From Vogesella mureinivorans (GTDB taxonomy: Bacteria; Pseudomonadota; Gammaproteobacteria; Burkholderiales; Chromobacteriaceae), in NCBI RefSeq assembly GCF_007644035.1, contig NZ_VMTV02000577.1:248001-312000 (forward strand): a stretch of 64,000 bases of DNA, given 5' to 3'. Below, in pieces: positions 1 to 14,563 of the stretch. Made by a program: the position numbers and the translations under genes. How positions within the stretch are numbered: position 1 is the first letter of the stretch; every line of letters starts with the position of its first letter. Under the pieces are notes generated by a model. It was not told the DNA's origin. It saw nothing but the letters and a program-made list of their open reading frames with translations, and did not search any database.

Positions 1-13
1 GTTTGTATGTGAA

Positions 14-88
<75 letters not shown>

Positions 89-129
89 TCATTTAAATGT
101 AGACTTTATTCGTTATCAGGGAATTTGCC

Positions 130-1320
130 ATGGCAAAAGAAAAGTTTGCGCGGACCAAGCCGCACGTAAACGTTGGCACCATCGGTCACGTGGACCATGG
201 TAAGACCACTCTGACTGCAGCTATCACCACCATTCTGTCCAAGAAATTCGGCGGCGAAGCTAAAGACTACTCCCAGATCGACAGCGCGCCAGAAGAAAAA
301 GCTCGCGGTATTACCATTAACACCGCTCACGTAGAATACGAAACCGAAGCACGTCACTACGCTCACGTAGACTGCCCAGGTCACGCCGACTACGTTAAAA
401 ACATGATTACCGGTGCTGCCCAGATGGACGGCGCTATCCTGGTTTGCTCCGCAGCTGACGGCCCAATGCCACAGACTCGCGAGCACATCCTGCTGTCGCG
501 TCAGGTTGGCGTTCCTTACATCATCGTCTTCCTGAACAAGGCTGACCTGGTGGATGACGCTGAGCTGCTGGAACTGGTTGAAATGGAAGTGCGCGATCTG
601 CTGTCTTCCTACGACTTCCCGGGCGATGACACCCCGATCGTTACCGGTTCCGCTCGTCTGGCACTGGAAGGCGACCAGTCCGAATACGGCGAACCAGCTA
701 TCTTCCGTCTGGCAGATGCACTGGATTCCTACATTCCGACGCCTGAGCGTGCTATCGACAAGCCGTTCCTGCTGCCAATCGAAGACGTGTTCTCCATCTC
801 CGGCCGTGGTACTGTTGTGACCGGTCGTGTAGAGCGCGGTATCGTTAAAGTTGGTGAAGAGCTGGAAATCGTTGGCCTGAAAGCCACCGTAAAAACCACC
901 TGCACCGGCGTGGAAATGTTCCGCAAGCTGCTGGATCAAGGTCAGGCTGGCGACAACGTAGGCGTGCTGCTGCGTGGTACCAAGCGTGAAGACGTTGAGC
1001 GTGGTCAGGTTCTGTCCAAGCCGGGTTCGATCACTCCGCACACCAAGTTCTCTGCTTCCGTATACGTACTGAGCAAAGACGAAGGCGGTCGTCACACCCC
1101 GTTCTTCGCTAACTACCGTCCACAGTTCTACTTCCGTACTACTGACGTGACTGGTGCTGTTAGCCTGTCCGAAGGTGTGGAAATGGTTATGCCAGGCGAT
1201 AACGTAGAAATCACCGTAGAACTGATCGCTCCGATCGCTATGGAAGAAGGTCTGCGTTTCGCGATCCGCGAAGGTGGCCGTACTGTTGGCGCCGGCGTGG
1301 TAGCAAAAATTATCGCTTGA
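130..1320 (+). CDS. tuf: Elongation factor Tu, copy 1
   Basis: EF-Tu is the GTPase that carries aminoacyl-tRNA to the ribosomal A site in the cytoplasm. The protein has 396 residues, a normal length. The G1 motif GHVDHGKT is at residues 19-26, DCPGH near 81 and NKAD near 136; two beta-barrel domains follow. The ATG at 130 gives the conserved N terminus [12 protein letters not shown]. It lies between tRNA-Thr and tRNA-Trp, the classical tufB position. The protein is identical to that of the second copy at 16738-17928; the DNA differs mainly near the two ends, which suggests gene conversion. Confidence 0.99.
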   Translation: MAKEKFARTKPHVNVGTIGHVDHGKTTLTAAITTILSKKFGGEAKDYSQIDSAPEEKARGITINTAHVEYETEARHYAHVDCPGHADYVKNMITGAAQMDGAILVCSAADGPMPQTREHILLSRQVGVPYIIVFLNKADLVDDAELLELVEMEVRDLLSSYDFPGDDTPIVTGSARLALEGDQSEYGEPAIFRLADALDSYIPTPERAIDKPFLLPIEDVFSISGRGTVVTGRVERGIVKVGEELEIVGLKATVKTTCTGVEMFRKLLDQGQAGDNVGVLLRGTKREDVERGQVLSKPGSITPHTKFSASVYVLSKDEGGRHTPFFANYRPQFYFRTTDVTGAVSLSEGVEMVMPGDNVEITVELIAPIAMEEGLRFAIREGGRTVGAGVVAKIIA

Positions 1321-1330
1321 TGAAGGTTTT

Positions 1331-1406
1331 AGGCCAGTAGCTCAATTGGTAGAGTATCGGTCTCCAAAACCGAGGGTTGGGGGTTCGAGACCCTCCTGGC
1401 CTGCCA
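1331..1406 (+). tRNA. trpT: tRNA-Trp (anticodon CCA)
   Basis: A 76-nt cloverleaf with encoded CCA. The acceptor arms AGGCCAG and CTGGCCT pair, and the anticodon loop is CTCCAAA with anticodon CCA. It starts 10 nt after the tuf stop codon and just before a strong terminator, so it should be cut from the 3' end of the tRNA-Thr/tuf transcript. Confidence 0.97.
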
Positions 1407-1408
1407 AA

Positions 1409-1444
1409 TAAGACTAACCGGCGTTTACGCCGGTTAGTCTTTTC
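1409..1444 (+). terminator. Rho-independent terminator after tRNA-Trp
   Basis: A perfect stem, AGACTAACCGGCG with CGCCGGTTAGTCT around a TTTA loop, followed by a short T run. It ends the tRNA-Thr/tuf/tRNA-Trp unit and separates it from secE. The adjoining A run on the left could let it act in both directions. Confidence 0.85.
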
Positions 1445-1469
1445 ACGTATAAGCAACGCGAGAATTCAT

Positions 1470-1823
1470 ATGGAAATGCAAGATAAGCTTAAGCTTGGCT
1501 TGGTTGCTCTGCTAGTTACTGCAGGTGTTGTGGGCTTCTACCTGCTGCCGGAAACCCAGGGCGTGCTGCGCGTGCTGGTTTTTGTTGCTGCTGTTCTGGC
1601 TGCTGCTGGGGTATTCTGGTTTTCTGCACCGGGGCGCGAGTTTGTGTCTTACGCGCAAGAGTCGATTGTAGAGGCTCGCAAAGTAGTTTGGCCTACGCGC
1701 AAAGAAACAAGCCAAATGACCTTGATGGTCTTTGTCTTTGTTTTCGTGCTTGCCTTGTTTATGTGGCTGGTTGACTCGTCGTTGTCCTGGCTCTTCTATG
1801 ATGTATTGCTTCGTCGAGGTTGA
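1470..1823 (+). CDS. secE: Preprotein translocase subunit SecE
   Basis: SecE is the small clamp subunit of the SecYEG channel in the inner membrane. The protein has 117 residues with three hydrophobic segments (about 8-25, 32-50 and 87-110), as in gammaproteobacterial SecE rather than the short one-helix forms. The conserved amphipathic stretch [13 protein letters not shown] precedes the last helix. The ATG at 1470 is chosen because the frame further upstream runs into the tRNA-Trp and terminator; a second ATG two codons later is also possible. nusG follows almost without a gap. Confidence 0.93.
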   Translation: MEMQDKLKLGLVALLVTAGVVGFYLLPETQGVLRVLVFVAAVLAAAGVFWFSAPGREFVSYAQESIVEARKVVWPTRKETSQMTLMVFVFVFVLALFMWLVDSSLSWLFYDVLLRRG

Positions 1824-1825
1824 TA

Positions 1826-2359
1826 ATGGCTAAGCGTTGGTATGTAGTGCATGCCTACTCGGGTTTCGAGAAGAGTGTGCAGAAAGCATTGAAAGAGCGT
1901 ATCGAGCGCGAAAGCATGCAAGATCTTTTTGGCCAGGTGCTCGTGCCGGTTGAAGAGGTTGTGGATATCAAGAATGGCAAGCGCTCTATTTCCGAGCGCA
2001 AGTTCTTCCCGGGTTATGTATTGGTCGAAATGGAAATGACCGACGATACCTGGCACTTGGTGAAGAGCACGCCTAAAGTTACCGGTTTTGTGGGTGGTAC
2101 GGCCAACCGTCCGGCACCTATCTCCGCCAAAGAGGTGGAGTCCATCATGCAGCAGATGCAGGATGGCGTAGAAAAGCCGAAGCCGAAAGTGCTGTTTGAA
2201 GTGGGTGAACGTGTGCGTGTTAACGAAGGCCCGTTTACCGATTTCAATGGTTCTGTGGATGAGGTGAATTACGAGCGCAACAAGCTGCGTGTTTCTGTGC
2301 AGATTTTTGGTCGTGATACACCTGTCGAGCTGGATTTTTCCCAGGTCGAGAAGCTGTAA
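1826..2359 (+). CDS. nusG: Transcription termination/antitermination factor NusG
   Basis: NusG binds the RNA polymerase clamp, limits pausing, and bridges polymerase to Rho or the ribosome. It has 177 residues. The N-terminal NGN domain begins [15 protein letters not shown], and the C-terminal KOW domain has the [11 protein letters not shown] motif near residues 128-138. The ATG at 1826 with upstream GAGG is preferred over a TTG two codons earlier that would overlap the secE stop. secE-nusG is the usual pair before the L11 operon. Confidence 0.97.
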   Translation: MAKRWYVVHAYSGFEKSVQKALKERIERESMQDLFGQVLVPVEEVVDIKNGKRSISERKFFPGYVLVEMEMTDDTWHLVKSTPKVTGFVGGTANRPAPISAKEVESIMQQMQDGVEKPKPKVLFEVGERVRVNEGPFTDFNGSVDEVNYERNKLRVSVQIFGRDTPVELDFSQVEKL

Positions 2360-2362
2360 CTA

Positions 2363-2391
2363 TTGTTTTTAAAGAAGGTTTTGCGTATACT
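2363..2391 (+). promoter_or_regulatory. Sigma-70 promoter of the rplKA unit, possible L1 leader downstream
   Basis: TTGTTT and TATACT are separated by exactly 17 bp in the nusG-rplK gap. The transcript would start near 2398 and carry a leader of about 55 nt. That leader can fold (CTTC/GAAG and GCGC/GCG pairings) and holds the purine-rich string GTGGGAAGC, reminiscent of L1 binding sites. The L1 autoregulation part is inference only. Confidence 0.6.
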
Positions 2392-2455
2392 TACGCCCTT
2401 CGTGTGGGAAGCGCTGCATGTGCGGTGCGTTATACCCAAATTTAGGAGCTAAATC

Positions 2456-2887
2456 GTGGCAAAGAAAATTGTCGGCTATATCAAGCTGCAAGTGCCCGCT
2501 GGTAAAGCCAACCCGTCGCCGCCAATCGGCCCGGCCCTTGGTCAGCGCGGTCTGAACATCATGGAATTCTGCAAGGCGTTCAACGCCCAGACTCAAGGCG
2601 TTGAGCCAGGTCTGCCGATTCCGGTTGTGATCACTGCTTACGCGGACAAGTCCTTCACTTTCGTGATGAAGACCCCGCCAGCAACCATCCTGCTGAAAAA
2701 AGCCGCTGGCATCAAGTCCGGTAGCGCCAAGGCTCACGTGGACAAAGTTGGTAAAGTGACCCGTGCCCAGCTGGAAGAAATCGCTAAAACCAAAGCTCCT
2801 GACCTGACTGCTGCCGATCTGGATGCAGCCGTGCGTACTATCGCCGGTTCCGCCCGTTCCATGGGTCTTGAAGTGGAGGGTGTGTAA
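2456..2887 (+). CDS. rplK: 50S ribosomal protein L11
   Basis: L11 binds the GTPase-associated region of 23S rRNA. The protein has 143 residues. The N-terminal domain holds the proline-rich [19 protein letters not shown] segment that contacts factors and thiopeptides; the C-terminal rRNA-binding domain follows. The start is GTG at 2456, with TAGGAG at a good distance. The GTG fits the family's N terminus [11 protein letters not shown]. rplA follows with no spacer. Confidence 0.98.
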   Translation: MAKKIVGYIKLQVPAGKANPSPPIGPALGQRGLNIMEFCKAFNAQTQGVEPGLPIPVVITAYADKSFTFVMKTPPATILLKKAAGIKSGSAKAHVDKVGKVTRAQLEEIAKTKAPDLTAADLDAAVRTIAGSARSMGLEVEGV

Positions 2888-3583
2888 ATGCCTAAGCTGT
2901 CCAAACGCGTTCAGGCGCTGAAAGCCCAAGTAGACCGCAACAAACTGTACGCAGTTGAAGAAGCGATCTCCATGGTTAAAGGTGCTGCTACTGCCAAGTT
3001 CGACGAGTCGATCGACATCGCCGTGAACCTGGGTGTAGACCCACGTAAATCCGACCAGGTTGTTCGTGGCTCCGTTGTGCTGCCGCGTGGTACTGGTAAG
3101 TCGGTACGTGTTGCTGTATTTGCTCAAGGCGCTAACGCCGAAGCCGCTAAAGCTGCTGGTGCTGAAGTTGTCGGTTTCGACGACCTGGCCGAGCAAGTTA
3201 AAGCTGGCAACCTGAACTTCGACGTAGTGATTGCTTCCCCGGATGCAATGCGCGTTGTTGGTCAACTGGGTCAGATCCTGGGTCCGCGTGGCCTGATGCC
3301 TAACCCGAAAGTTGGTACCGTTACCCCTAACGTCGCTGAAGCCGTGAAGAACGCTAAAGCTGGTCAGGTTCAGTACCGTACCGACAAGGCAGGTATCATT
3401 CACGCTACCATCGGCCGCGCTTCTTTCGACGTTGAAGCCCTGCGTGAAAACTTTGCTGCTCTGGTAGATGCCCTGGTGAAAGCCAAGCCGGCCGCTGCCA
3501 AAGGTCAGTATCTGAAGAAAATCGCCGTATCCAGTACCATGGGTGTTGGTGTACGCGTAGATGTGGCTGCTGCCCAGGCTTAA
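2888..3583 (+). CDS. rplA: 50S ribosomal protein L1
   Basis: L1 forms the mobile stalk at the E site and in many bacteria represses its own L11-L1 mRNA. It has 231 residues, the usual length. The signature around [15 protein letters not shown] lies near residues 135-150, in the second domain. The ATG directly abuts the rplK stop (TAAATG), so translation is coupled. A tRNA-Thr gene starts only 20 nt after its stop codon, which is unusual. Confidence 0.98.
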   Translation: MPKLSKRVQALKAQVDRNKLYAVEEAISMVKGAATAKFDESIDIAVNLGVDPRKSDQVVRGSVVLPRGTGKSVRVAVFAQGANAEAAKAAGAEVVGFDDLAEQVKAGNLNFDVVIASPDAMRVVGQLGQILGPRGLMPNPKVGTVTPNVAEAVKNAKAGQVQYRTDKAGIIHATIGRASFDVEALRENFAALVDALVKAKPAAAKGQYLKKIAVSSTMGVGVRVDVAAAQA

Positions 3584-3603
3584 TTGCCCGCAGTAGTGCA
3601 CAC

Positions 3604-3678
<75 letters not shown>

Positions 3679-3685
3679 AGCTTTG

Positions 3686-3790
3686 GGCTGGCGGGCTTCG
3701 GCTCGCCAGATTATCAAAGACCGTAGGTGTGCATAACTTAATGCTCGTAAGAGTAGCCTACGCAGATGGTGTACCCTTAGAAGGCTTTTC
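3686..3790 (+). promoter_or_regulatory. Putative L10 (rplJL) autoregulatory leader RNA
   Basis: Two structured parts. First a strong hairpin, CTGGCG..CGCCAG with a TTCG tetraloop, at 3688-3709. Then ACCGTAGG at 3720-3727 pairs with CCTAC (3757-3761) and GGT (3768-3770), leaving a bulge GCAGAT on one strand, a kink-turn-like shape. Sequences such as GACCGTAGGTGTG and CCTACGCAGATGGTG resemble the known enterobacterial L10 leader, where L10(L12)4 represses translation. Here a tRNA-Thr gene lies between this element and rplJ. Assignment is by memory of the family, not an Rfam scan. Confidence 0.6.
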
Positions 3791-3799
3791 AACGTTTAC

Positions 3800-3874
<75 letters not shown>

Positions 3875-3957
3875 TCCGTTTGTTATGTCTCCTGATTAGG
3901 TCGCCGCTGCAAAGAGGGGCAGGATTTCCTGCTTCATTTCAGTCTAGGAGGTGGACC

Positions 3958-4455
3958 TTGAGTCTCAATATCGAAGATAAAAAGGCGGTCGTAGCTGAAG
4001 TATCTGCTCAACTGGCAGATGCACAGACTCTCGTTATCGCTGAATATCGGGGCATCGAGGTTAGCAGCATGACCAAACTCCGCGCCAAGGCGCGTGAGAA
4101 TGGCGTGTACCTGCGCGTTCTGAAGAACACGCTGGTACGCCGTGCGGTTGCTGGTACCCAGTTCGAAGCGCTGGCTGACCAAATGGTTGGCCCGCTGGTA
4201 TACGGTGTATCTGTTGACCCGGTAGCTGCTGCCAAGGTGTTGCACCAGTTTGCCAAAGAAGACAACAAGATTGTTGTCAAGGCAGGTTCCTACAACGGCA
4301 AGCTGCTTGATGCTGCCGAAGTAGCCGAACTGGCATCTATCCCGAGCCGCGAAGAGCTGCTGTCCAAGCTGCTGTTCGTTATGCAGGCTCCGGTATCCGG
4401 TTTTGCCCGCGCTCTGGCCGCTCTGGCCGAGCAAAAGCAATCCGAAGCCGCTTAA
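3958..4455 (+). CDS. rplJ: 50S ribosomal protein L10
   Basis: L10 anchors L7/L12 dimers to 23S rRNA to form the stalk. The start is TTG at 3958, preceded by AGGAGG seven bases earlier; this gives [16 protein letters not shown], matching the family N terminus, and 165 residues, the same as E. coli L10. Longer readings of the frame run into the tRNA-Thr gene and are rejected. The C-terminal helix that binds L7/L12 ends in [13 protein letters not shown]. Confidence 0.95.
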   Translation: MSLNIEDKKAVVAEVSAQLADAQTLVIAEYRGIEVSSMTKLRAKARENGVYLRVLKNTLVRRAVAGTQFEALADQMVGPLVYGVSVDPVAAAKVLHQFAKEDNKIVVKAGSYNGKLLDAAEVAELASIPSREELLSKLLFVMQAPVSGFARALAALAEQKQSEAA

Positions 4456-4491
4456 TTCATTCGAAATCAATAGTATTCAGGAGTTATACAA

Positions 4492-4858
<367 letters not shown>

Positions 4859-4860
<2 letters not shown>

Positions 4861-4915
4861 TCTTCCTTAGGGAAGATTAGTCAGGCTGGCGGAGTAATCC
4901 GCCAGCCTTGTTGCG
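4859..4915 (+). terminator. rplL-rpoB attenuator
   Basis: Two consecutive hairpins: AATCTTCC/GGAAGATT right at the rplL stop codon, then a 10-bp stem AGGCTGGCGG/CCGCCAGCCT at 4883-4908 followed by TTGTT. The weak T run fits partial termination, the known way of lowering rpoBC expression below that of stalk proteins. Confidence 0.75.
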
Positions 4916-5012
4916 CTTGTGATGCTTTGCAAGATGGCAAAGGTCAGCATTCAAGTTGTGCGTGGTTGCTGACGTTTGGTTTCTTGCGCCACCCCCCCAT
5001 GATGGAGACTCT

Positions 5013-9188
<4,176 letters not shown>

Positions 9189-9202
9189 TTAGGTAAGGCA
9201 GT

Positions 9203-9224
9203 CTGCGGCCAACGTTGGCCGCAG
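9203..9224. repeat. Perfect 22-bp palindrome made of two inverted GTTGGCCGCA motifs (rpoB-rpoC gap)
   Basis: CTGCGGCCAAC is followed directly by its own reverse complement. It sits 15 nt after the rpoB stop and 24 nt before rpoC, with no T run, so it is not a normal terminator. The identical 22 bp occurs again at 34720-34741 between aptA and mmsA. Confidence 0.95.
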
Positions 9225-9247
9225 GCTTCCTCCTGAATGGAGACGCA

Positions 9248-12200
9248 ATGAAAGCTCTGCTCGATCTCTTTAAGCAAGTTACGCAAGAAGAAGAGTTTGA
9301 TGCGATTAAGATCGGCATCGCCTCCCCGGACAAGATCCGTTCCTGGTCGTTCGGTGAAGTTAAAAAGCCAGAAACCATCAACTACCGGACATTCAAGCCG
9401 GAGCGTGATGGCCTGTTCTGCGCACGTATTTTTGGCCCGGTAAAGGACTACGAATGCCTGTGCGGTAAGTACAAACGCCTGAAGCATCGCGGTGTGATCT
9501 GCGAGAAGTGCGGCGTGGAAGTTACCCTGTCCAAAGTGCGCCGCGAGCGCATGGGTCACATCGAACTGGCGTCGCCTGTAGCGCACATCTGGTTCCTGAA
9601 GTCCCTGCCATCCCGTTTGGGCATGGTGCTGGACATGACCCTGCGTGATATCGAACGCGTGCTGTACTTCGAAGCATTCGTGGTGACCGAGCCTGGCCTG
9701 ACCAGCCTGCAACCACGTCAGCTGCTGACCGAAGAAGACTACCTGGACAAGCTGGACGAGTACGGTGAAGAGTTCATTGCCCTGATGGGCGCGGAAGCCG
9801 TACGCGAACTGCTGAAGAAACTGGACCTGACTTCCGAAATCGAGACCCTGCGTCGCGAACTGGAAGCCACCAGCTCTGATACCAAGATCAAGAAGATCGC
9901 CAAGCGCCTCAAAGTGCTGGAGGCCTTCCAGCGTTCCGGCATGAAGCCGGAATGGATGATCATGGAAGTGCTGCCAGTGCTGCCGCCCGAGCTGCGCCCG
10001 CTGGTGCCGCTGGACGGTGGTCGCTTCGCCACGTCCGACCTGAACGACCTGTATCGCCGTGTCATCAACCGTAACAACCGTCTGAAGCGCCTGCTCGAGC
10101 TGCGTGCCCCGGACATCATCGTGCGTAACGAAAAGCGCATGCTGCAAGAATCGGTTGACTCGCTGCTGGATAACGGTCGTCGCGGTAAAGCCATGACTGG
10201 CGCCAACAAGCGCCCGCTGAAGTCGCTGGCTGACATGATCAAGGGTAAGGGCGGTCGCTTCCGTCAGAACTTGCTGGGTAAACGCGTGGACTACTCCGGT
10301 CGTTCCGTGATTACCGTGGGCCCGACCCTGCGCCTGCACCAGTGCGGTCTGCCGAAGAAAATGGCGCTGGAGCTGTTCAAGCCTTTCATCTTCCACAAGC
10401 TGGAAGTACTGGGCCTGGCCTCCACCATCAAGGCTGCCAAGAAGCTGGTAGAGCAGGAAGTGCCGGAAGTATGGGACATCCTGGAAGACGTGATCCGCGA
10501 GCATCCGGTACTGCTGAACCGTGCACCTACGCTGCACCGTCTGGGTATCCAGGCTTTCGAACCCCTGCTGATCGAAGGCAAGGCCATCCAGCTGCATCCG
10601 CTGGTCTGCGCGGCATTCAACGCCGACTTTGACGGTGACCAGATGGCCGTTCACGTGCCGCTGTCGCTGGAAGCGCAGATGGAAGCCCGCACCCTGATGC
10701 TGGCGACCAACAACGTGCTGTCCCCAGCCAACGGCGAGCCGATCATCGTTCCTTCCCAGGATATCGTATTGGGTCTGTACTACATGACCCGCGACAAGAT
10801 CAACGGCCGCAACGAAGGCATGGCTTTCGCTGATACCGCTGAAGTACATCGCGCTTACGAAACCCGCCAGGTGGAACTGGGCACGCGTATTACCGTGCGC
10901 CTGAAAGAGTGGGAAAAAGACGATCAAGGCGAATTCGTGGCAGTAACCAAGCGTTACAACACCACTGTTGGCCGCGCGATCCTGTCCGAGATCCTGCCGA
11001 AGGGCCTGCCGTTCGAGTTCATCAACCGTGCGTTGAAGAAGAAAGAAATTTCCCGTCTGATCAACGGCTCTTTCCGTCGTTGCGGTATCCGCGACACGGT
11101 GATCTTTGCTGACCAGCTGATGTACACCGGTTTTGCCTACTCTACCCGTGGTGGTATTTCCATCTGCGTAGACGACATGCAAATCCCGGCGAAGAAATTC
11201 GACCTGCTGGGCGAAGCACAGAAAGAAGTTAAAGAGATCGAAGAGCAATACCGTCAAGGTCTGGTTACCCAAGGCGAACGCTACAACAAGGTAGTGGATA
11301 TCTGGGGCCGTACAGGTGACAAGATCGCCAAGGCCATGATGGACGAGCTGTCCAAGCAGAAGGTTATCGACCGCGAAGGCAACGAAGTAGATCAAGAGTC
11401 GTTCAACTCCATTTACATGATGGCCGACTCGGGCGCACGGGGTTCCGCAGCGCAGATCAAACAGCTGGCCGGTATGCGTGGTCTGATGGCGAAGCCGGAT
11501 GGCTCCATTATCGAAACACCAATTACCGCCAACTTCCGCGAAGGTCTGACGGTTCTGCAGTACTTTATCTCCACCCACGGTGCACGTAAGGGTCTGGCGG
11601 ATACGGCACTGAAGACTGCCAACTCCGGTTACCTGACACGCCGTCTGGTGGACGTTACGCAGGATCTGGTGGTGATCGAGGACGATTGCGGTACCTCTAA
11701 CGGCTTCGTGATGAAAGCCGTAGTACAGGGTGGTGACGTGATTGAAGCCCTGCGCGACCGTATTCTGGGCCGTGTAACGGCTAGCGACGTTGTGGATCCG
11801 TCCACCAGCGAAACCGTGATCGAAGCCGGCACCCTGCTGGATGAAGCCCTGGTTGACCTGATCGACGAGCGTGGCATCGACGAAGTCAAGGTACGTACCG
11901 CGATCACTTGCGACACCCGCTACGGCTTGTGCGCACAGTGCTACGGCCGCGACCTGGCACGTGGTAAGCGTGTTAACGCTGGTGAAGCTGTCGGCGTGAT
12001 TGCTGCACAGTCGATTGGTGAGCCGGGTACCCAGCTGACCATGCGTACCTTCCACATTGGTGGTGCAGCATCGCGAAATGCCGCTGCCAGCCAGGTAGAA
12101 GGTAAGTCCAACGGTACCGTACGCTTCTCCAGCCAGATGCGTTATGTGAAGAACAACAAGGAAGAGCTGATCGTGATCAGCCGTTCCGGTGAAGTTGTGA

Positions 12201-13441
12201 TTCACGACGACGTTGGCCGCGAGCGCGAACGCCATAAAGTGCCGTACGGCGCGACCCTGATGGTGACCGACGGTCTGACCATCAAGGCGGGTGCAGTGCT
12301 GGCAACATGGGATCCGCACACCCGTCCGATCATCACCGAGTACTCTGGCCGCGTGAAGTTCGAAAACGTGGAAGAGGGCGCAACTGTTGCCAAGCAGACC
12401 GACGAAGTAACCGGCCTGTCCACCCTGGTGGTAATCGACAACAAACGCCGCGCCAGCGCACAGTCCAAAATGCTGCGCCCACTGGTGAAGCTGCTGGACG
12501 AAAACGGCAACGAAGTGAAACTGGCAGGTTCCGATGCTTCCGTATCGATTACCTTCCAGGTAGGCGCGATCATTACCGTGCGTGATGGCCAGGAAGTCGG
12601 TAAGGGTGAAGTGCTGGCACGTATTCCACAAGAATCGTCCAAGACTCGCGATATTACCGGTGGTCTGCCACGTGTAGCCGAGCTGTTCGAAGCCCGTTCG
12701 CCGAAAGATGCCGGCATGCTGGCTGAAGTGACTGGTACTGTCTCCTTCGGTAAGGACACCAAGGGTAAGCAACGTCTGATCATTACCGATCTGGACGGCA
12801 ATGCCCACGAGAGCCTGATTCCGAAAGACAAACACGTACTGGTGCACGATGGCCAGGTCGTGAACCGCGGCGAATTGATCGTCGACGGAGCTGTTGATCC
12901 GCACGACATCCTGCGTCTGCAGGGTATCGAAGCGCTGGCTCGCTACATCGGCCAGGAAGTACAGGAAGTGTACCGTCTGCAGGGCGTGAAGATTAACGAC
13001 AAGCACATCGAGGTGATTGTTCGCCAGATGCTGCGTCGTGTGGTGATCACCGATTCCGGCGATACCGATTTCATCACCGGCGAACAGGTAGAGCGCGCAG
13101 AAGTGCTGGAGACCAACGACCAGATGGCCGCCGAAGGCAAGATCCCTGCACAGTACGACAATGTACTGCTGGGTATTACCAAGGCATCGCTGTCTACCGA
13201 CTCCTTCATCTCGGCGGCTTCCTTCCAGGAAACCACCCGCGTGCTGACCGAAGCGGCGATCATGGGCAAGAAAGACGATCTGCGTGGTCTGAAAGAAAAC
13301 GTGATCGTTGGCCGTCTGATCCCGGCAGGTACCGGCCTGGCTTACCACCGCAACCGTCGCCGTCAGAACGCTACTGGCGATCTGAATGTGGAGTTTGCAC
13401 CGCTGGAAGAACAGATCGACGCTGGCACTAGTACACACTAA
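9248..13441 (+). CDS. rpoC: DNA-directed RNA polymerase subunit beta'
   Basis: Beta' carries the catalytic magnesium site of RNA polymerase. It has 1397 residues. The N-terminal zinc finger uses [13 protein letters not shown] near residues 70-88, the catalytic NADFDGD is near 458-464, and the second zinc cluster has [13 protein letters not shown]. The ATG at 9248 ([10 protein letters not shown]) is chosen over 11 extra upstream codons because GGAGA lies just ahead and the family starts here. Ends at a terminator before the str operon. Confidence 0.99.
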   Translation: MKALLDLFKQVTQEEEFDAIKIGIASPDKIRSWSFGEVKKPETINYRTFKPERDGLFCARIFGPVKDYECLCGKYKRLKHRGVICEKCGVEVTLSKVRRERMGHIELASPVAHIWFLKSLPSRLGMVLDMTLRDIERVLYFEAFVVTEPGLTSLQPRQLLTEEDYLDKLDEYGEEFIALMGAEAVRELLKKLDLTSEIETLRRELEATSSDTKIKKIAKRLKVLEAFQRSGMKPEWMIMEVLPVLPPELRPLVPLDGGRFATSDLNDLYRRVINRNNRLKRLLELRAPDIIVRNEKRMLQESVDSLLDNGRRGKAMTGANKRPLKSLADMIKGKGGRFRQNLLGKRVDYSGRSVITVGPTLRLHQCGLPKKMALELFKPFIFHKLEVLGLASTIKAAKKLVEQEVPEVWDILEDVIREHPVLLNRAPTLHRLGIQAFEPLLIEGKAIQLHPLVCAAFNADFDGDQMAVHVPLSLEAQMEARTLMLATNNVLSPANGEPIIVPSQDIVLGLYYMTRDKINGRNEGMAFADTAEVHRAYETRQVELGTRITVRLKEWEKDDQGEFVAVTKRYNTTVGRAILSEILPKGLPFEFINRALKKKEISRLINGSFRRCGIRDTVIFADQLMYTGFAYSTRGGISICVDDMQIPAKKFDLLGEAQKEVKEIEEQYRQGLVTQGERYNKVVDIWGRTGDKIAKAMMDELSKQKVIDREGNEVDQESFNSIYMMADSGARGSAAQIKQLAGMRGLMAKPDGSIIETPITANFREGLTVLQYFISTHGARKGLADTALKTANSGYLTRRLVDVTQDLVVIEDDCGTSNGFVMKAVVQGGDVIEALRDRILGRVTASDVVDPSTSETVIEAGTLLDEALVDLIDERGIDEVKVRTAITCDTRYGLCAQCYGRDLARGKRVNAGEAVGVIAAQSIGEPGTQLTMRTFHIGGAASRNAAASQVEGKSNGTVRFSSQMRYVKNNKEELIVISRSGEVVIHDDVGRERERHKVPYGATLMVTDGLTIKAGAVLATWDPHTRPIITEYSGRVKFENVEEGATVAKQTDEVTGLSTLVVIDNKRRASAQSKMLRPLVKLLDENGNEVKLAGSDASVSITFQVGAIITVRDGQEVGKGEVLARIPQESSKTRDITGGLPRVAELFEARSPKDAGMLAEVTGTVSFGKDTKGKQRLIITDLDGNAHESLIPKDKHVLVHDGQVVNRGELIVDGAVDPHDILRLQGIEALARYIGQEVQEVYRLQGVKINDKHIEVIVRQMLRRVVITDSGDTDFITGEQVERAEVLETNDQMAAEGKIPAQYDNVLLGITKASLSTDSFISAASFQETTRVLTEAAIMGKKDDLRGLKENVIVGRLIPAGTGLAYHRNRRRQNATGDLNVEFAPLEEQIDAGTSTH

Positions 13442-13457
13442 GTTGTACTAAACCCAA

Positions 13458-13505
13458 AAAACGCTGTCCTATCAACGTCTAACGTTGGCAGGGCAGCGTT
13501 ATTTC
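13458..13505 (+). terminator. Terminator after rpoC
   Basis: Stem AACGCTGTCCT with AGGGCAGCGTT (one G-U pair), with an inner CAACG/CGTTG pairing, followed by ATTTC. Poly-A lies on the 5' side. It ends the rpoBC unit immediately before the str promoter. Confidence 0.75.
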
Positions 13506-13506
13506 A

Positions 13507-13536
13507 TTGACGCTAAGTGGTTGACTAAAATATAAT
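13507..13536 (+). promoter_or_regulatory. Strong sigma-70 promoter of the str operon
   Basis: TTGACG, an 18-bp spacer, then a consensus TATAAT. It begins 2 nt after the rpoC terminator and lies about 57 nt before rpsL. This should drive rpsL-rpsG-fusA-tuf-rpsJ. Confidence 0.85.
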
Positions 13537-13593
13537 CCACGTCTTTCTTGGTGGTATGGTGCCGCTAAGAGAATCAACTAGGAACGGATAGTA

Positions 13594-13965
13594 ATGCCAA
13601 CTATTAACCAACTCGTTCGTAAAGGCCGTACTGCGGTTCTGTCGAAGAGCAAGGTGCCTGCACTGGAGGCCTGCCCGCAGAAGCGTGGCGTGTGCACCCG
13701 TGTATACACCACTACCCCGAAGAAACCGAACTCCGCACTGCGTAAAGTGTGCAAGGTTCGCCTGACCAACGGCTTCGAAGTGATCTCCTACATCGGTGGT
13801 GAAGGCCACAACCTGCAGGAACACTCCGTAGTGCTGATCCGTGGCGGTCGTGTAAAAGACTTGCCAGGTGTGCGTTACCACACTGTTCGCGGCTCGCTGG
13901 ATACTGCTGGCGTTAAAGACCGTAAGCAAGCTCGCTCCAAGTACGGCGCGAAGCGTCCTAAGTAA
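13594..13965 (+). CDS. rpsL: 30S ribosomal protein S12
   Basis: S12 sits at the decoding centre of the small subunit. It has 123 residues. [11 protein letters not shown] near residues 41-51 keeps lysine at position 43, the wild-type, streptomycin-sensitive state. It is first in the str operon, about 57 nt after the promoter, with AGGAACGG ahead of the ATG. Confidence 0.99.
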   Translation: MPTINQLVRKGRTAVLSKSKVPALEACPQKRGVCTRVYTTTPKKPNSALRKVCKVRLTNGFEVISYIGGEGHNLQEHSVVLIRGGRVKDLPGVRYHTVRGSLDTAGVKDRKQARSKYGAKRPK

Positions 13966-14065
13966 TTTTAGGGCATTAAGCGGCGGATACGTCCGTCGAG
14001 TAAGTGGCTGCTTTGTTGAGTAGTCGCGAGCATCAAGCTCAACTGAATATAGTGAAGGAATTGAA
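13966..14065 (+). promoter_or_regulatory. rpsL-rpsG intercistronic region, possible S7 regulatory site
   Basis: A 100-nt gap in an otherwise tight operon. In E. coli the equivalent gap, of similar length, folds into the S7 feedback site. Here a hairpin CGGCGGA/TCCGTCG (13981-13998) and a downstream GCGAGC..AAGCTC segment could form a comparable structure. Only length, position and one stem support this. Confidence 0.4.
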
Positions 14066-14536
14066 ATGCCAAGACGCAGAGAAGTGCCTAAGCGCGACAT
14101 CCTGCCGGATCCGAAGTTTGGTAGCCAGGATCTGACCAAATTCATGAACGTTGTAATGATCGACGGCAAGAAGTCTGTTGCTGAACGCATCATTTACGGC
14201 GCCCTCGCTCAAATCGAGAAAAAAACCGGCAAAAACGCGGTAGAAGTGTTCAACACTGCTATCTCCAACGCCAAGCCGGTTGTTGAAGTAAAAAGCCGCC
14301 GTGTAGGTGGTGCAAACTATCAAGTTCCTGTTGAAGTACGTCCTTCCCGTCGCCTGGCGCTGGCAATGCGCTGGCTGCGCGATGCTGCGCGTAAGCGTGG
14401 CGAAAAATCCATGGACCTGCGTCTGGCTGGCGAGCTGATCGATGCAGCCGAAGGTCGTGGCGGCGCGATGAAGAAGCGTGATGAAGTTCACCGTATGGCT
14501 GAAGCCAACAAGGCGTTCTCGCACTTCCGCTTCTAA
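14066..14536 (+). CDS. rpsG: 30S ribosomal protein S7
   Basis: S7 is the primary assembly protein of the 30S head and lines the E site. It has 156 residues and begins [20 protein letters not shown] as in the family. GAAGGA precedes the ATG. It lies between rpsL and fusA in the standard str order. Confidence 0.99.
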   Translation: MPRRREVPKRDILPDPKFGSQDLTKFMNVVMIDGKKSVAERIIYGALAQIEKKTGKNAVEVFNTAISNAKPVVEVKSRRVGGANYQVPVEVRPSRRLALAMRWLRDAARKRGEKSMDLRLAGELIDAAEGRGGAMKKRDEVHRMAEANKAFSHFRF

Positions 14537-14563
14537 TATTCATCCTGCGAAAGGATTCTGGCC

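Noticed and set aside
13521-13536. TTGACT directly before TATAAT as the str promoter
   Set aside because: Only 4 bp separate them; the TTGACG at 13507 gives a proper 18-bp spacer.
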